From Oscillospiraceae bacterium (GTDB lineage Bacteria; Bacillota_A; Clostridia; Oscillospirales; Ruminococcaceae), in the NCBI GenBank assembly GCA_900766795.1, contig CAAFWX010000255.1, forward strand, positions 1-8,039: a stretch of 8,039 bases of DNA, read 5' to 3'. The translations under genes were made by a program, and so were the position numbers. The notes beneath the pieces were generated by a model. That model did not search any database. It worked only from the letters and a program-made list of their open reading frames with translations, and was not told the DNA's origin. Shown one piece after another: positions 1 through 6,471 of this stretch (positions are counted from its first letter, which is position 1; each line of letters begins with the position of its first letter).

Positions 1-82
1 AAAGCGGGCATTTCCCCCTCTCCCTACGGGTTTCTCCCCCGGTCCCCCTTTTCCCCTCTCCCTCTCCCCCTTTGCCCGCTTT
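1..82. repeat. Inverted-repeat-bounded C/T-rich tract with G-quadruplex potential on the minus strand
   Basis: Bases 1-10 (AAAGCGGGCA) and 73-82 (TGCCCGCTTT) are perfect inverted repeats. The 62 bases between them contain only six purines on the plus strand. Runs of C lie at 14-18, 22-24, 36-40, 44-48, 53-56, 60-62 and 66-70, so the minus strand has five G-runs (70 down to 36) separated by only 3-4 bases, which fits a canonical G-quadruplex pattern. The tract lies about 130 bases past the 3' end of the MutS-like gene. The left repeat starts at the window edge and may extend beyond it. It could be a dispersed intergenic repeat, or a long-loop hairpin ending a transcript. No coding frame is evident. 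Confidence 0.6.
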
Positions 83-139
83 TCAGAGGACATAACAGGA
101 AAGGTTATTTTTCTACATTAGAGGTATTCTATTGTTTCA

Positions 140-154
140 CACGCAAAATGCGTG
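140..154. repeat. Small perfect hairpin, function unknown
   Basis: CACGCA (140-145) and TGCGTG (149-154) form a perfect 6-bp stem with a 3-base AAA loop. On the plus strand it is followed by ATGTGT and then a short T-run at 162-165. It could therefore be a weak upstream partner of the stronger plus-strand terminator at 179-210. The T-run is too distant and short to call this a terminator on its own. Confidence 0.3.
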
Positions 155-178
155 ATGTGTATTTTCTAATTCCCACAC

Positions 179-210
179 GCCGCTTTCCGTTTGGAGAGCG
201 GCACTTTTTT
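179..210 (+). terminator. Rho-independent terminator, rightward
   Basis: GCCGCTTTCC (179-188) pairs with GGAGAGCGGC (193-202) across a GTTT loop, giving 10 bp with one G-U pair, followed after AC by six T (205-210). The T-run and the G-U pair (which would be a C-A mismatch in minus-strand RNA) both show that it works on plus-strand transcripts. It therefore probably ends a rightward transcript that starts left of the window or within bases 1-178. It meets the MutS-like gene tail to tail. No T-run follows the hairpin in the minus direction, so this is probably not the terminator of the MutS-like gene. Confidence 0.75.
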
Positions 211-1897
211 ATGTGAACATCTCCGCTTTCTTTTCAAGCGCGGGAATATCCAGACCATACTTTGCGAAAACGGTTGCGGCGAAGCTTGACTCGGTGGGAA
301 GCCCCTTTACCACCTTGTACAGCCGCTCTCCCGTTTCGGGGTTAACGGCAACAACAAAGCTGTCGGGCTTGGTTCTGACGTTAGGCTCTGTGCGCAGCTC
401 CTGCGCCTTGTAGGCAAGCTCGTTCAGGTGGGTTGCGAACACTCCGCGCACTCCCATAATGCAGAAAATCCGCATTAGCTGCGCGGCTATATCAACGCAC
501 TCGCGGGGAGTCGTGCTCTGTATGCTCTCGTTCATAAGCAGCAGGGAGTGGTTGGTGACATGGTCGGAAATATCCTTAAACTCCTTGACCTCCATGGTAA
601 AGCGGCTGGTGTCTATTCCCGTCTGTTCCTCCTTGGGAAAGTGGGTGTAGATACAATCGACCACAGAAAGCTCGCACTCCGCCGCGGGAACATACAGCCC
701 CGCCTGCGCCATGACCTGACAAATGCCTACGGCGCGGACGAAGGTGGTCTTTCCGCCGTTGTTTGCACCCGTCAGGACATAAAAGCCCGCGTCGCTGTCA
801 AGGCTCACGTCGTTGGTGACTACGGCGCGCTTGTCGGCGTGGCTGAGGTTCCATGCGTTTGCCTCGCGGAAGTAGATGGGGTCGAAAAGCCCTTTCATGA
901 CCGCGCGGCGCTGCCCTGCGGGAAGCATTTTCGGGCGGGACATAGCAAGCCCCTTTGCCGCCGCATTTTCTATCATCTGCACCGCGCCCATATAGAAGTC
1001 AAGCTGATATTCCACCGCGTACATATCCTCAAAGCCTATCGCCTGATACTCCTCGAGAACTTCCTCCACCGTCTTGACATACTTCTTCGTGATGAAATCA
1101 AGGTTTTCAAACAGCGCCTTGTCAACGGTTGACAGAGGGGACTGACCATCCTCGCGGAAGCGCTCGTGGAGCGGGCGCATGACGGTGTGCTCGTGCTTTG
1201 CGCCAAAGGACATTATGCGGTCGAAAACCGTGGGAGCGTCGTCCCATGTTTCCTCTGAAACGCTCACAAGCCCAGCCGCAACAGGCACAAGGTTCTCGTC
1301 AAAATTCACCGCGATGGTGGCGCTGCGAATTTTCCCGGTCATGGCTTCGCGAAGCTGCTCCGCCTCTTTTTTAAGCTTGACATAATGCTTGTTCGCGTAG
1401 TTTCCCTCAAAGAAATCAAACAGCTTCTTTATTCCCGCAGACTTCACCTTGTCCTTGTTCTTGACATATACATCGTGCATCATATCCATGCACTTTATAT
1501 AGGCTTCAAACGCTGTTACCGCCGCGTCAAGCTGCGTAAAGCAGTCGGGGGTTGACAGCTTATACAGGCTGCTTTTGTCGTTGGTGAGCATTAGCTTGAT
1601 TACCTTGCGAAGCGTCACGGAAACGGCAGGAATATTGATTAGGTCGTCGAGGATATCCTGACGGTAGTTTATCACCTCGAGGTCGTCGGAAAGCTCCGCG
1701 AAAAGGCTCACCATTTTGTACTGATAGTGCGGGGTGAGCTGGTCTGCGAGCGCTTCAAGCATGAGGTCGTTCACATAGCCCGTGGGCAGCTCCTCTAAAG
1801 CCGCTTTGCGCTTAAGCGCGGCGCGGCGGTGCTCCTCGGTGGGATAGAGCAGGTCAACAACGGGCGGTCGGGTGTCGGTGGTATCGTGAAAAGCCAT
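209..1897 (-). CDS. MutS-family ATPase, non-canonical (neither MutS1 nor MutS2)
   Basis: This 562-residue protein carries a C-terminal MutS-type ABC ATPase domain (about residues 365-545) behind a largely helical region resembling the MutS core and lever. Visible motifs are Walker A GANNGGKT (377-384), a MutS-like signature segment (about 425-440), a Walker B-like LLLMNES (452-458) and the H-loop ATHLNEL (488-494). It is much shorter than MutS1, with no room for the N-terminal mismatch-binding domain, and shows no C-terminal Smr nuclease domain as in MutS2. The Walker B aspartate is replaced by Asn456; from memory, related small MutS-like proteins share this NE motif. The ATG start follows AAGGAG with 8-base spacing. 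It has its own promoter and is separated from glnN by a terminator, so it is probably monocistronic. The family assignment is firm. The role (DNA repair, recombination or other) is not known from the sequence, and equating it with mismatch repair would be an over-call. Confidence 0.88.
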   Translation of the reverse strand: MAFHDTTDTRPPVVDLLYPTEEHRRAALKRKAALEELPTGYVNDLMLEALADQLTPHYQYKMVSLFAELSDDLEVINYRQDILDDLINIPAVSVTLRKVIKLMLTNDKSSLYKLSTPDCFTQLDAAVTAFEAYIKCMDMMHDVYVKNKDKVKSAGIKKLFDFFEGNYANKHYVKLKKEAEQLREAMTGKIRSATIAVNFDENLVPVAAGLVSVSEETWDDAPTVFDRIMSFGAKHEHTVMRPLHERFREDGQSPLSTVDKALFENLDFITKKYVKTVEEVLEEYQAIGFEDMYAVEYQLDFYMGAVQMIENAAAKGLAMSRPKMLPAGQRRAVMKGLFDPIYFREANAWNLSHADKRAVVTNDVSLDSDAGFYVLTGANNGGKTTFVRAVGICQVMAQAGLYVPAAECELSVVDCIYTHFPKEEQTGIDTSRFTMEVKEFKDISDHVTNHSLLLMNESIQSTTPRECVDIAAQLMRIFCIMGVRGVFATHLNELAYKAQELRTEPNVRTKPDSFVVAVNPETGERLYKVVKGLPTESSFAATVFAKYGLDIPALEKKAEMFT

Positions 1898-1922
1898 GGC
1901 AGAAACTCCTTGTGTTTAATCT

Positions 1923-1940
1923 CTGATATAATGATATCAG
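1923..1940. promoter_or_regulatory. Inverted repeat over the MutS-like gene promoter, candidate operator
   Basis: CTGATAT (1923-1929) and ATATCAG (1934-1940) form a perfect 7-bp inverted repeat with a 4-base centre (AATG). It covers the extended -10 element of the minus-strand promoter and reaches toward the start of transcription. The position fits a repressor operator. However, the arms are AT-rich and partly made from the -10 sequence itself, so chance symmetry is possible. No specific regulator is recognised. Confidence 0.35.
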
Positions 1941-1959
1941 CACAAGCGGGGTTTGTCAA
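1931..1959 (-). promoter_or_regulatory. Sigma-A-type promoter for the MutS-like gene
   Basis: Read on the minus strand, a perfect -35 TTGACA (1959-1954) is followed after exactly 17 bases by TATCAT (1936-1931). The -10 is preceded by TGA, which makes it an extended -10. The transcription start is expected near 1924, about 27 bases before the ATG, leaving room for the AAGGAG ribosome binding site (1911-1906). The promoter lies downstream of the glnN terminator, so the gene is an independent unit. Confidence 0.8.
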
Positions 1960-2012
1960 GCAAATCGGCGCAATTTCTTCCCCAAAAGTCCACCCGCTGC
2001 AAACTCCCTCCC

Positions 2013-2044
2013 AAAAGAAAATGAGCCGCCAAAACCGGCGGCTC
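2013..2044 (-). terminator. Rho-independent terminator of glnN
   Basis: On the minus strand, GAGCCGCC (2044-2037) pairs perfectly with GGCGGCTC (2030-2023) across a 6-base loop, giving an 8-bp GC-rich stem followed by ATTTTCTTTT (2022-2013). It lies 75 bases past the glnN stop codon and upstream of the promoter of the next minus-strand gene. It ends the glnN transcript. Confidence 0.85.
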
Positions 2045-2071
2045 GAAATAAAGGGAAAGGGAGCGGGATAT

Positions 2072-2095
2072 TTTAAAGCGAAAAATCGCTTTAAA
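2072..2095 (-). repeat. Hairpin in the glnN 3' untranslated region
   Basis: TTTAAAGCG (2072-2080) and CGCTTTAAA (2087-2095) are perfect 9-bp inverted repeats around a 6-base loop. The hairpin lies between the glnN stop codon and the main terminator, about 23 bases past the stop. No T-run follows it on the minus strand, so it is more likely an mRNA 3'-end structure than a terminator. Its function is unknown. Confidence 0.5.
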
Positions 2096-2118
2096 GCATT
2101 ATTAATTCTTTTCGTCAA

Positions 2119-4212
2119 TTATACGTTGAACAGAAGCTCGTCGTATGTGGGGAAAGGCCAGTACTCCTCGCCGACGATGGTTTCAAGCTCGTCTGCGACA
2201 GCGCGCAGGCTCTGCATGTCTGCAAATACCTCGTCGTGGTAAGCCCTTGCCTGCTCAGCAACATCGGAGATTGCCTGAGCCTTTACGATTGCAGCCTTCA
2301 GGGAGTCGATGTTGTCGGACAGAGCCACGGTCAGAGTGTTTACCTTGTTTGCGGTAGCAAGCTCAACGGTAGGCTCAACGCCGACTGCCTTCTTGCTTGC
2401 AGCAATATCCGAAACGTCCTTGCCGAACTTCATGACAGCGGGCAGAATCTCTGTCTTTGCCATGTCAGCAGCGGTAAGTGCCTCGATGTTAAGAATCTTT
2501 ACATAGTTCTCGTAGTTGATCTCCTGTCTTGCGTGAAGCTCAACCTCGCTGTATACGCCGTACTTGGTGAACAGCTTAACGTTCTTCTCTGCGGTAATGC
2601 AGGGGATTGCGTCAACGGTGGACTTCAGGTTCGGCAGACCACGCTTTTCAGCCTCAACGGGCCAATCCTCGCCGTAGCCGTTGCCGTTGAAGATAACTCT
2701 CTTGTGCTCCTTGATTGTCTTTACGAGCAGGTCGTGCAGAGCGGAGTTGAAGTCCTCAGCGCCCTCAAGCTCATCAGCAAACTCGTTGAGAGAATCCGCA
2801 ACGATGGTGTTGAGAACTGTATTGGGACCTGCGATGTTGGAGTTGGAACCGAGCATTCTGAACTCGAACTTGTTTCCTGTGAATGCGAAAGGAGAAGTTC
2901 TGTTTCTGTCGGTTGTGTCCTTCGGGAATGCCGGCAGAGAGGATACGCCAACATTGAACATTGTGCCGCTGGTGGATGTGAAATCCTTGCCCTCGATAAG
3001 AGCCTCTACAACTGCCTCCAGCTCCTCGCCGAGGAAGATAGAGATGATTGCGGGAGGCGCCTCGTTTGCGCCGAGTCTGTGGTCGTTTCCTGCGGAAGCA
3101 ACGGAAAGACGAAGCAGGTCGGAATATTCGTCAACAGCCTTAATGATAGCTGCAAGGAAGGTCAGGAACTGAGCGTTCTCCATGGGGCTCTTTCCGGGGT
3201 CGAGCAGGTTCTGTCCGTCGTCGGTGGACAAAGACCAGTTGTCGTGCTTACCGGAGCCGTTGATACCCGCAAAGGGCTTCTCGTGCAGCAGGCAAACCAG
3301 ACCGTGCTCCAGAGCAACCTTCTTCATGGTTTCCATGGTCAGCTGGTTCTGGTCGGTTGCGAGGTTAGCGGGTGTGAAGATGGGAGCCATCTCGTGCTGT
3401 GCGGGAGCAACCTCGTTGTGCTTGGTCTTGGAGGTGATACCGAGCTTCCAGAGGTGTTCGTCGAGGTCCTTCATGTAGCTTGCCACGCGGGTCTTGATGG
3501 AACCAAAGTAGTGGTCGTCAAGCTCCTGTCCCTTGGGAGCGGGTGCGCCGAACAGCGTTCTGCCCGTGAAGATGAGGTCCTTTCTCTTATTGTAGGTCTG
3601 TCTGTCAACAAGGAAGTACTCCTGCTCGGGACCTACGGTTGCAACTACTCTCTTGGAAGTGGTGTTGCCGAAGAGCTTGAGGATTCTCAAAGACGCGTCG
3701 GATACAACATCCATAGAACGAAGAAGAGGAGTCTTCTTGTCCAGAGCCTCGCCGGAGTAGGAATAGAAAGCGGTGGGAATATAGAGGGAGCCTTCCTTAA
3801 CAAAAGCGTAGGAAGTGGGGTCCCATGCGGTGTAGCCTCTAGCCTCAAAGGTTGCGCGCAGACCGCCCGAGGGGAACGAGGAAGCGTCAGGCTCGCCCTT
3901 GATAAGCTCCTTGCCCGAGAACTCCATGATGACGGTGCCGTCGCCCATGGGGCTGATGAAGGAGTCGTGCTTCTCAGCGGTGATGCCTGTCATGGGCTGG
4001 AACCAGTGGGTGAAGTGCGTTGCGCCCTTCTCAACTGCCCAGTCCTTCATTGCGGAGGCAACAACGTCCGCGATGGAGCTGTCAAGCTCTCTGCCCTCTG
4101 CGATGGTCTTTCTCAGTGCCCTGTAAACGTTCTTGGGAAGACGCTGCTTCATCGTTTCCTCGTTGAAAACGTCAACGCCAAACTCGTCTACCACGTTAAA
4201 AAATTCTGCCAT
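2119..4212 (-). CDS. glnN: Type III glutamine synthetase
   Basis: This cytoplasmic enzyme makes glutamine from glutamate and ammonium using ATP, the central ammonium assimilation step. At 697 residues it has the usual length of GSIII, far longer than GSI or GSII (about 360-470). Conserved stretches typical of GSIII are visible in order: VGPEQEYFL (193-201, metal-binding glutamates), [14 protein letters not shown] (266-279), [11 protein letters not shown] (318-328, active-site region), [16 protein letters not shown] (380-395) and EFRMLGSN (450-457). The C-terminal region (about 580-690) is helical, as in the family. GSIII enzymes are known as large double-hexamer assemblies. The ATG is preceded by AAGGAGGA (4228-4221) with 8-base spacing. 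The gene has its own promoter, a structured leader with an internal terminator, and a 3' terminator, so it is a single-gene unit probably controlled by attenuation. The long open frame on the opposite strand is a shadow. Confidence 0.97.
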   Translation of the reverse strand: MAEFFNVVDEFGVDVFNEETMKQRLPKNVYRALRKTIAEGRELDSSIADVVASAMKDWAVEKGATHFTHWFQPMTGITAEKHDSFISPMGDGTVIMEFSGKELIKGEPDASSFPSGGLRATFEARGYTAWDPTSYAFVKEGSLYIPTAFYSYSGEALDKKTPLLRSMDVVSDASLRILKLFGNTTSKRVVATVGPEQEYFLVDRQTYNKRKDLIFTGRTLFGAPAPKGQELDDHYFGSIKTRVASYMKDLDEHLWKLGITSKTKHNEVAPAQHEMAPIFTPANLATDQNQLTMETMKKVALEHGLVCLLHEKPFAGINGSGKHDNWSLSTDDGQNLLDPGKSPMENAQFLTFLAAIIKAVDEYSDLLRLSVASAGNDHRLGANEAPPAIISIFLGEELEAVVEALIEGKDFTSTSGTMFNVGVSSLPAFPKDTTDRNRTSPFAFTGNKFEFRMLGSNSNIAGPNTVLNTIVADSLNEFADELEGAEDFNSALHDLLVKTIKEHKRVIFNGNGYGEDWPVEAEKRGLPNLKSTVDAIPCITAEKNVKLFTKYGVYSEVELHARQEINYENYVKILNIEALTAADMAKTEILPAVMKFGKDVSDIAASKKAVGVEPTVELATANKVNTLTVALSDNIDSLKAAIVKAQAISDVAEQARAYHDEVFADMQSLRAVADELETIVGEEYWPFPTYDELLFNV

Positions 4213-4254
4213 GTCCCTTTTCCTCCTTGAGAATAAGTTTTGTTTAGTTGTAAC

Positions 4255-4304
4255 AAAAAAACGGCGTTTGGGGCGCAGTAATCACCTGCACCCGAAACAC
4301 CGTT
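4255..4304 (-). terminator. Intrinsic terminator inside the glnN leader (attenuator)
   Basis: On the minus strand, AACGGTGTTT (4304-4295) pairs with AAACGCCGTT (4269-4260), 10 bp with one G-U. After a single C-C mismatch the inner arms GGGTGCAG (4293-4286) and CTGCGCCC (4278-4271) add 8 bp with one G-U around the loop GTGATTA. A run of seven T (4261-4255) follows. It lies between the glnN promoter and the glnN start codon, 42 bases before the ATG, so transcription must read through it to express glnN. This placement implies regulated antitermination. It is too strong and too well placed to be a chance structure. Confidence 0.85.
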
Positions 4305-4310
4305 GTTTCG
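4293..4310 (-). promoter_or_regulatory. Candidate antiterminator hairpin with ANTAR-like hexaloop, glnN leader
   Basis: In the minus-strand leader RNA, CGAAAC (4310-4305) and GTTTCG (4298-4293) form a perfect 6-bp stem around the six-base loop AACGGT (4304-4299). The loop and 3' arm contain the whole 5' arm of the terminator's lower stem, so the two structures cannot coexist. ANTAR-domain antiterminators are known to bind paired hairpins whose hexaloops have A at position 1 and G at position 4; this loop fits. The canonical site has two such hairpins. Here the neighbouring inner hairpin has a seven-base loop without that pattern, and almost no leader lies upstream. The antiterminator role is therefore well supported by geometry, the ANTAR identity less so. 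Confidence 0.55.
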
Positions 4311-4325
4311 TTTATTACAGTTCTT

Positions 4326-4354
4326 ATTATAGCGGAAAAAGTCGTTTTTGTCTA
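4326..4354 (-). promoter_or_regulatory. Sigma-A-type promoter for glnN
   Basis: On the minus strand, -35 TAGACA (4354-4349) is separated by 17 bases from a perfect -10 TATAAT (4331-4326). The transcription start is expected near 4319. That gives a leader of about 107 bases whose first stable structure is the hexaloop hairpin starting roughly ten bases in, followed by the leader terminator. Confidence 0.8.
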
Positions 4355-4739
4355 CTGCATATTTACACAAAGAAATATCTTTTTTTCGCCGCCGCGTTAT
4401 TCACAATACACAAAACGCAGCAAAAAATATGAATTTATTGAGATGTCTGAAATTCGTGCAGACTGTTGTTTCGGGCAATTTTGCTTTACAGCGGCAGAAT
4501 AAATGCAGGATTTCTATGATTAACTTGCAGATTTTGGATTTGCACAGAGCAATACCCCGCCGCGTATTTTGCTCCCGTTTTGCTTTATAATATGTACAGG
4601 CACTTTCCTTGGCACTTTTTTTCGGACGCGCAGTTCCAAATTCCACCCGAAAAAAGGCTCTGTTATGCGGAATATAAATTTTGCACAGAAAGTTAATAAA
4701 AATATTTTACGATTTTGGCAAGTTTTTTTCAAAAAGCCC
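4355..4739. other. AT-rich divergent spacer without a recognisable gene
   Basis: These 385 bases lie between the glnN and hrcA promoters. Several short open frames cross them on both strands, but none has a convincing ribosome binding site, codon pattern or recognisable product. GGCACTTT occurs twice in direct orientation (4599-4606 and 4611-4618). A TATAAT at 4586-4591 has no acceptable -35 at the right spacing. From about 4680 to 4735 A- and T-tracts recur, which could form bent DNA or an UP element for the hrcA promoter. Nothing else is supported. Confidence 0.5.
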
Positions 4740-4768
4740 TTGACAAATCGAAGCAAAAGTGATAAATT
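4740..4768 (+). promoter_or_regulatory. Sigma-A-type promoter of the hrcA-grpE-dnaK operon
   Basis: A perfect -35 TTGACA (4740-4745) is followed after 17 bases by -10 TAAATT (4763-4768), preceded by TGA (extended -10). The start of transcription is expected near 4775, inside the CIRCE operator. This is the standard arrangement for HrcA-repressed class I heat-shock operons, transcribed by the housekeeping sigma factor. Confidence 0.88.
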
Positions 4769-4772
4769 ATAT

Positions 4773-4799
4773 TTAGCACTCAGAGAGAAAGAGTGCTAA
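4773..4799. promoter_or_regulatory. CIRCE operator (HrcA binding site)
   Basis: TTAGCACTC (4773-4781), nine spacer bases, then GAGTGCTAA (4791-4799): an exact match to the CIRCE consensus with no mismatches in either arm. It begins five bases after the -10 and covers the predicted transcription start, so bound HrcA should block RNA polymerase. It also lies in the 5' end of the transcript, 43 bases before the hrcA start codon. Confidence 0.98.
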
Positions 4800-4842
4800 A
4801 CCGATAGAAACCACTTAATGCAAAGGGAAAGGATGAGTTCTC

Positions 4843-5886
4843 GTGGATTCAAGAGCAATGAAAATACTCGCGGCAATCGTCGATGAGTATATAAAGACAG
4901 GCGAGCCTGTCGGGTCAAAGGCTCTTGCCGAGAAGGACGATATCGCCGTAAGCTCCGCGACCATAAGAAATACCATGGCGGCGCTTGAGCAGGAGGGATA
5001 TCTCGACCACCCGCACACCTCCGCAGGCAGGGTTCCGACGTTCAAGGGATTCAGGTTCTACATCGACAATCTGATGTCCCCCGAGCCGATTCAGCCCGAG
5101 CAGATTACCGAAATCGACAGGCTTCTTTGCAGCGGCGTCACCGACGACGCAATCATCGAAAGCGCTTCGACGGCTCTGGCGGAGATTACGAAATGCGCGA
5201 CATTCTCAACGAACCACGTTTCAAAGTTCTCGGTCATCACAAAGGTTGACGTTATCCCAACGGGCAGGCGGATGTACGTTCTGCTGATGATAACCAGCAG
5301 CGGCGCGATTAAGAACAAGGTCTGCCGCATGGAGTTTGACCTCACCAACGAGCAGATGGCGAACTTCACCGAGTTCCTCAACGAGAATCTGCGAGGAGTG
5401 AACCTCGAGAATATGTCCGAGGACTACATCAACAATCTCTCCTCGGCAATGGGAAGCTATATGATGGCGCTCGCTCCACTGCTGCATGCGGTGTACGAGC
5501 TTAGCGAGGAGATGATGCGCGACAGCATCGACGTAAAGGGCGAGAAGAATCTGCTGACGTGCGCCGACTTCCCCATGCAGGATGTGATGACGTTCCTTGA
5601 GCAGAAAAACGAGCTGTCGGGGCTTCTCGACAACGCGCTTTCGGGAATCAGCATACGCTTCGGCGCAGAGAGCGATACCTTTGCGATAAGCAACTCGACA
5701 ATGGTAAGCGCAAGCTACTACAAGGACGGAAAGCCCGCCGGCACTATCGGAGTTATAGGCCCGATGAGATTGGATTACCGAAAGGTTATCCCTTATATAG
5801 AATATCTCAGCAATCAAGTAACGCGCCTGCTCTCGGACGAGGGCGTAGCGCTGATAGAAAGTGAGGTTGACAAGGATGACAACTAG
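4843..5886 (+). CDS. hrcA: Heat-inducible transcription repressor HrcA
   Basis: HrcA binds CIRCE operators and represses class I heat-shock genes; in studied Firmicutes its folding is assisted by GroEL, which links repression to chaperone load. The 347-residue product has the expected family length. Its N-terminal winged helix-turn-helix is clear: YIKTGEPVGSKALAE (16-30), the recognition region VSSATIRNTMAALE (36-49) and HTSAGRVPT (58-66), followed by the GAF-like central and C-terminal domains. The start is GTG. An in-frame TGA at 4834-4836 excludes an earlier start, AAAGGA (4828-4833) lies 9 bases upstream, and the next ATG (4858) would remove conserved N-terminal residues. It is first in the operon, directly behind a perfect CIRCE, so it should be autoregulated. 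Its 3' end overlaps grpE by 11 bases. Confidence 0.97.
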   Translation: MDSRAMKILAAIVDEYIKTGEPVGSKALAEKDDIAVSSATIRNTMAALEQEGYLDHPHTSAGRVPTFKGFRFYIDNLMSPEPIQPEQITEIDRLLCSGVTDDAIIESASTALAEITKCATFSTNHVSKFSVITKVDVIPTGRRMYVLLMITSSGAIKNKVCRMEFDLTNEQMANFTEFLNENLRGVNLENMSEDYINNLSSAMGSYMMALAPLLHAVYELSEEMMRDSIDVKGEKNLLTCADFPMQDVMTFLEQKNELSGLLDNALSGISIRFGAESDTFAISNSTMVSASYYKDGKPAGTIGVIGPMRLDYRKVIPYIEYLSNQVTRLLSDEGVALIESEVDKDDN

Positions 5887-6436
5887 CAGCGAGGAAAACG
5901 AGCAGAAGCTTTCCGAGGAGCTTTCCCCCGAGGAGGTTTCCGAGGAAACAGCGGAAGCCGCCGCAGAAAGCGCACAGCCCGCAGAAGCCCCCGCCGAGGA
6001 CGAAGCCGCAAAGCTTGCAAAGGAGCTTGCCACAATAAAAGACCAGCTTCTCAGAACCATGGCGGAGTACGACAACCACAGAAAGCGCACCGTCAAGGAG
6101 AAGGAAGCGCTCAGAGCAACCATCATCGCAGACATTACCGCGAAGTTCCTGCCCGTTATGGATAATCTCGAAAGGGCGCTTGCAGCGGAGTGTTCCGACG
6201 AGAACTACAAGAACGGCGTTAAGATGATAAGCGACAGCTTCACAGCGACGCTTAACGGTCTTGGCGTTGAGGAAATCGTAAGCGACGGCGCGGATTTTGA
6301 CCCTAATCTCCATCAGGCAGTCCAGCGTGTTGACAGCGACTCCGTTGAAAGCGGAAAGGTCGCACAGACTTTCGCAAAGGGCTACAAGATAGGCGACAAG
6401 GTAATCCGATTCGCAATGGTCGCTGTCGCAAACTGA
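5876..6436 (+). CDS. grpE: Nucleotide exchange factor GrpE
   Basis: GrpE is the cytoplasmic dimeric cofactor that releases ADP from DnaK so that it can rebind ATP and let go of substrate. The chosen ATG gives 186 residues. Residues 1-45 are an acidic, E/A-rich, probably disordered tail; 45-100 form the long helix or coiled coil, including LPVMDNLERAL (92-102). The C-terminal beta domain carries the GrpE signature: FDPNLHQAV (141-149), GKVAQTFAKGYKIGDKVIR (160-178) and the closing FAMVAVAN. A GTG at 5861 would add five residues, but the ATG has GTGAGG (5861-5866) 9 bases upstream and gives a more normal N-terminus. The 11-base overlap with hrcA suggests translational coupling. Confidence 0.96.
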   Translation: MTTSSEENEQKLSEELSPEEVSEETAEAAAESAQPAEAPAEDEAAKLAKELATIKDQLLRTMAEYDNHRKRTVKEKEALRATIIADITAKFLPVMDNLERALAAECSDENYKNGVKMISDSFTATLNGLGVEEIVSDGADFDPNLHQAVQRVDSDSVESGKVAQTFAKGYKIGDKVIRFAMVAVAN

Positions 6437-6456
6437 CGGCGGCAAATCCGAAATCC

Positions 6457-6471
6457 GAAGCGTAACGCTTC
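6457..6471 (+). repeat. Hairpin in the grpE-dnaK spacer
   Basis: GAAGCG (6457-6462) and CGCTTC (6466-6471) form a perfect 6-bp stem with a TAA loop, 20 bases after the grpE stop codon and 50 bases before dnaK. No T-run follows closely, so it is not a convincing terminator. In an 85-base spacer within the operon it could mark an mRNA processing site or protect the 5' end of a dnaK transcript. That is an inference. Confidence 0.45.

Noticed and set aside
2236..4230. A 664-codon open frame on the plus strand opposite glnN
   Set aside because: The minus strand encodes a full-length, motif-complete GSIII with promoter, ribosome binding site and terminator. The antisense product is Leu/Val/Cys-rich low-information sequence with no recognised domain; it is a codon-bias shadow.
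4213..4320. Known glutamine riboswitch or T-box in the glnN leader
   Set aside because: I see no T-box core sequence and no match to the conserved core of the cyanobacterial-type glnA motif as I remember it; terminator plus hexaloop hairpin explain the leader better.
4586..4591. TATAAT in the divergent spacer as an extra promoter
   Set aside because: No acceptable -35 at 16-18 bases on the plus strand, no extended TG, and no gene in position to use it.
4610..4624. TGGCAC as part of a sigma-54 promoter
   Set aside because: The -12 GC element (TTGC) is absent at the required spacing; the bases there are TTCGG.
4833..4886. A 17-codon ATG-initiated frame overlapping the hrcA start in another frame
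   Set aside because: Too short and unconserved in appearance to claim; the ribosome binding site fits the GTG of hrcA, which restores the conserved HrcA N-terminus.
5861..5875. GTG start for grpE five codons upstream
   Set aside because: This GTG forms part of the GTGAGG ribosome binding site for the ATG at 5876, and the extra residues are not typical of GrpE N-termini.
5221..6135. A 304-codon minus-strand frame across the hrcA-grpE junction
   Set aside because: It lies opposite two confidently identified genes and translates to low-complexity Ser/Ala-rich and otherwise unrecognisable sequence.
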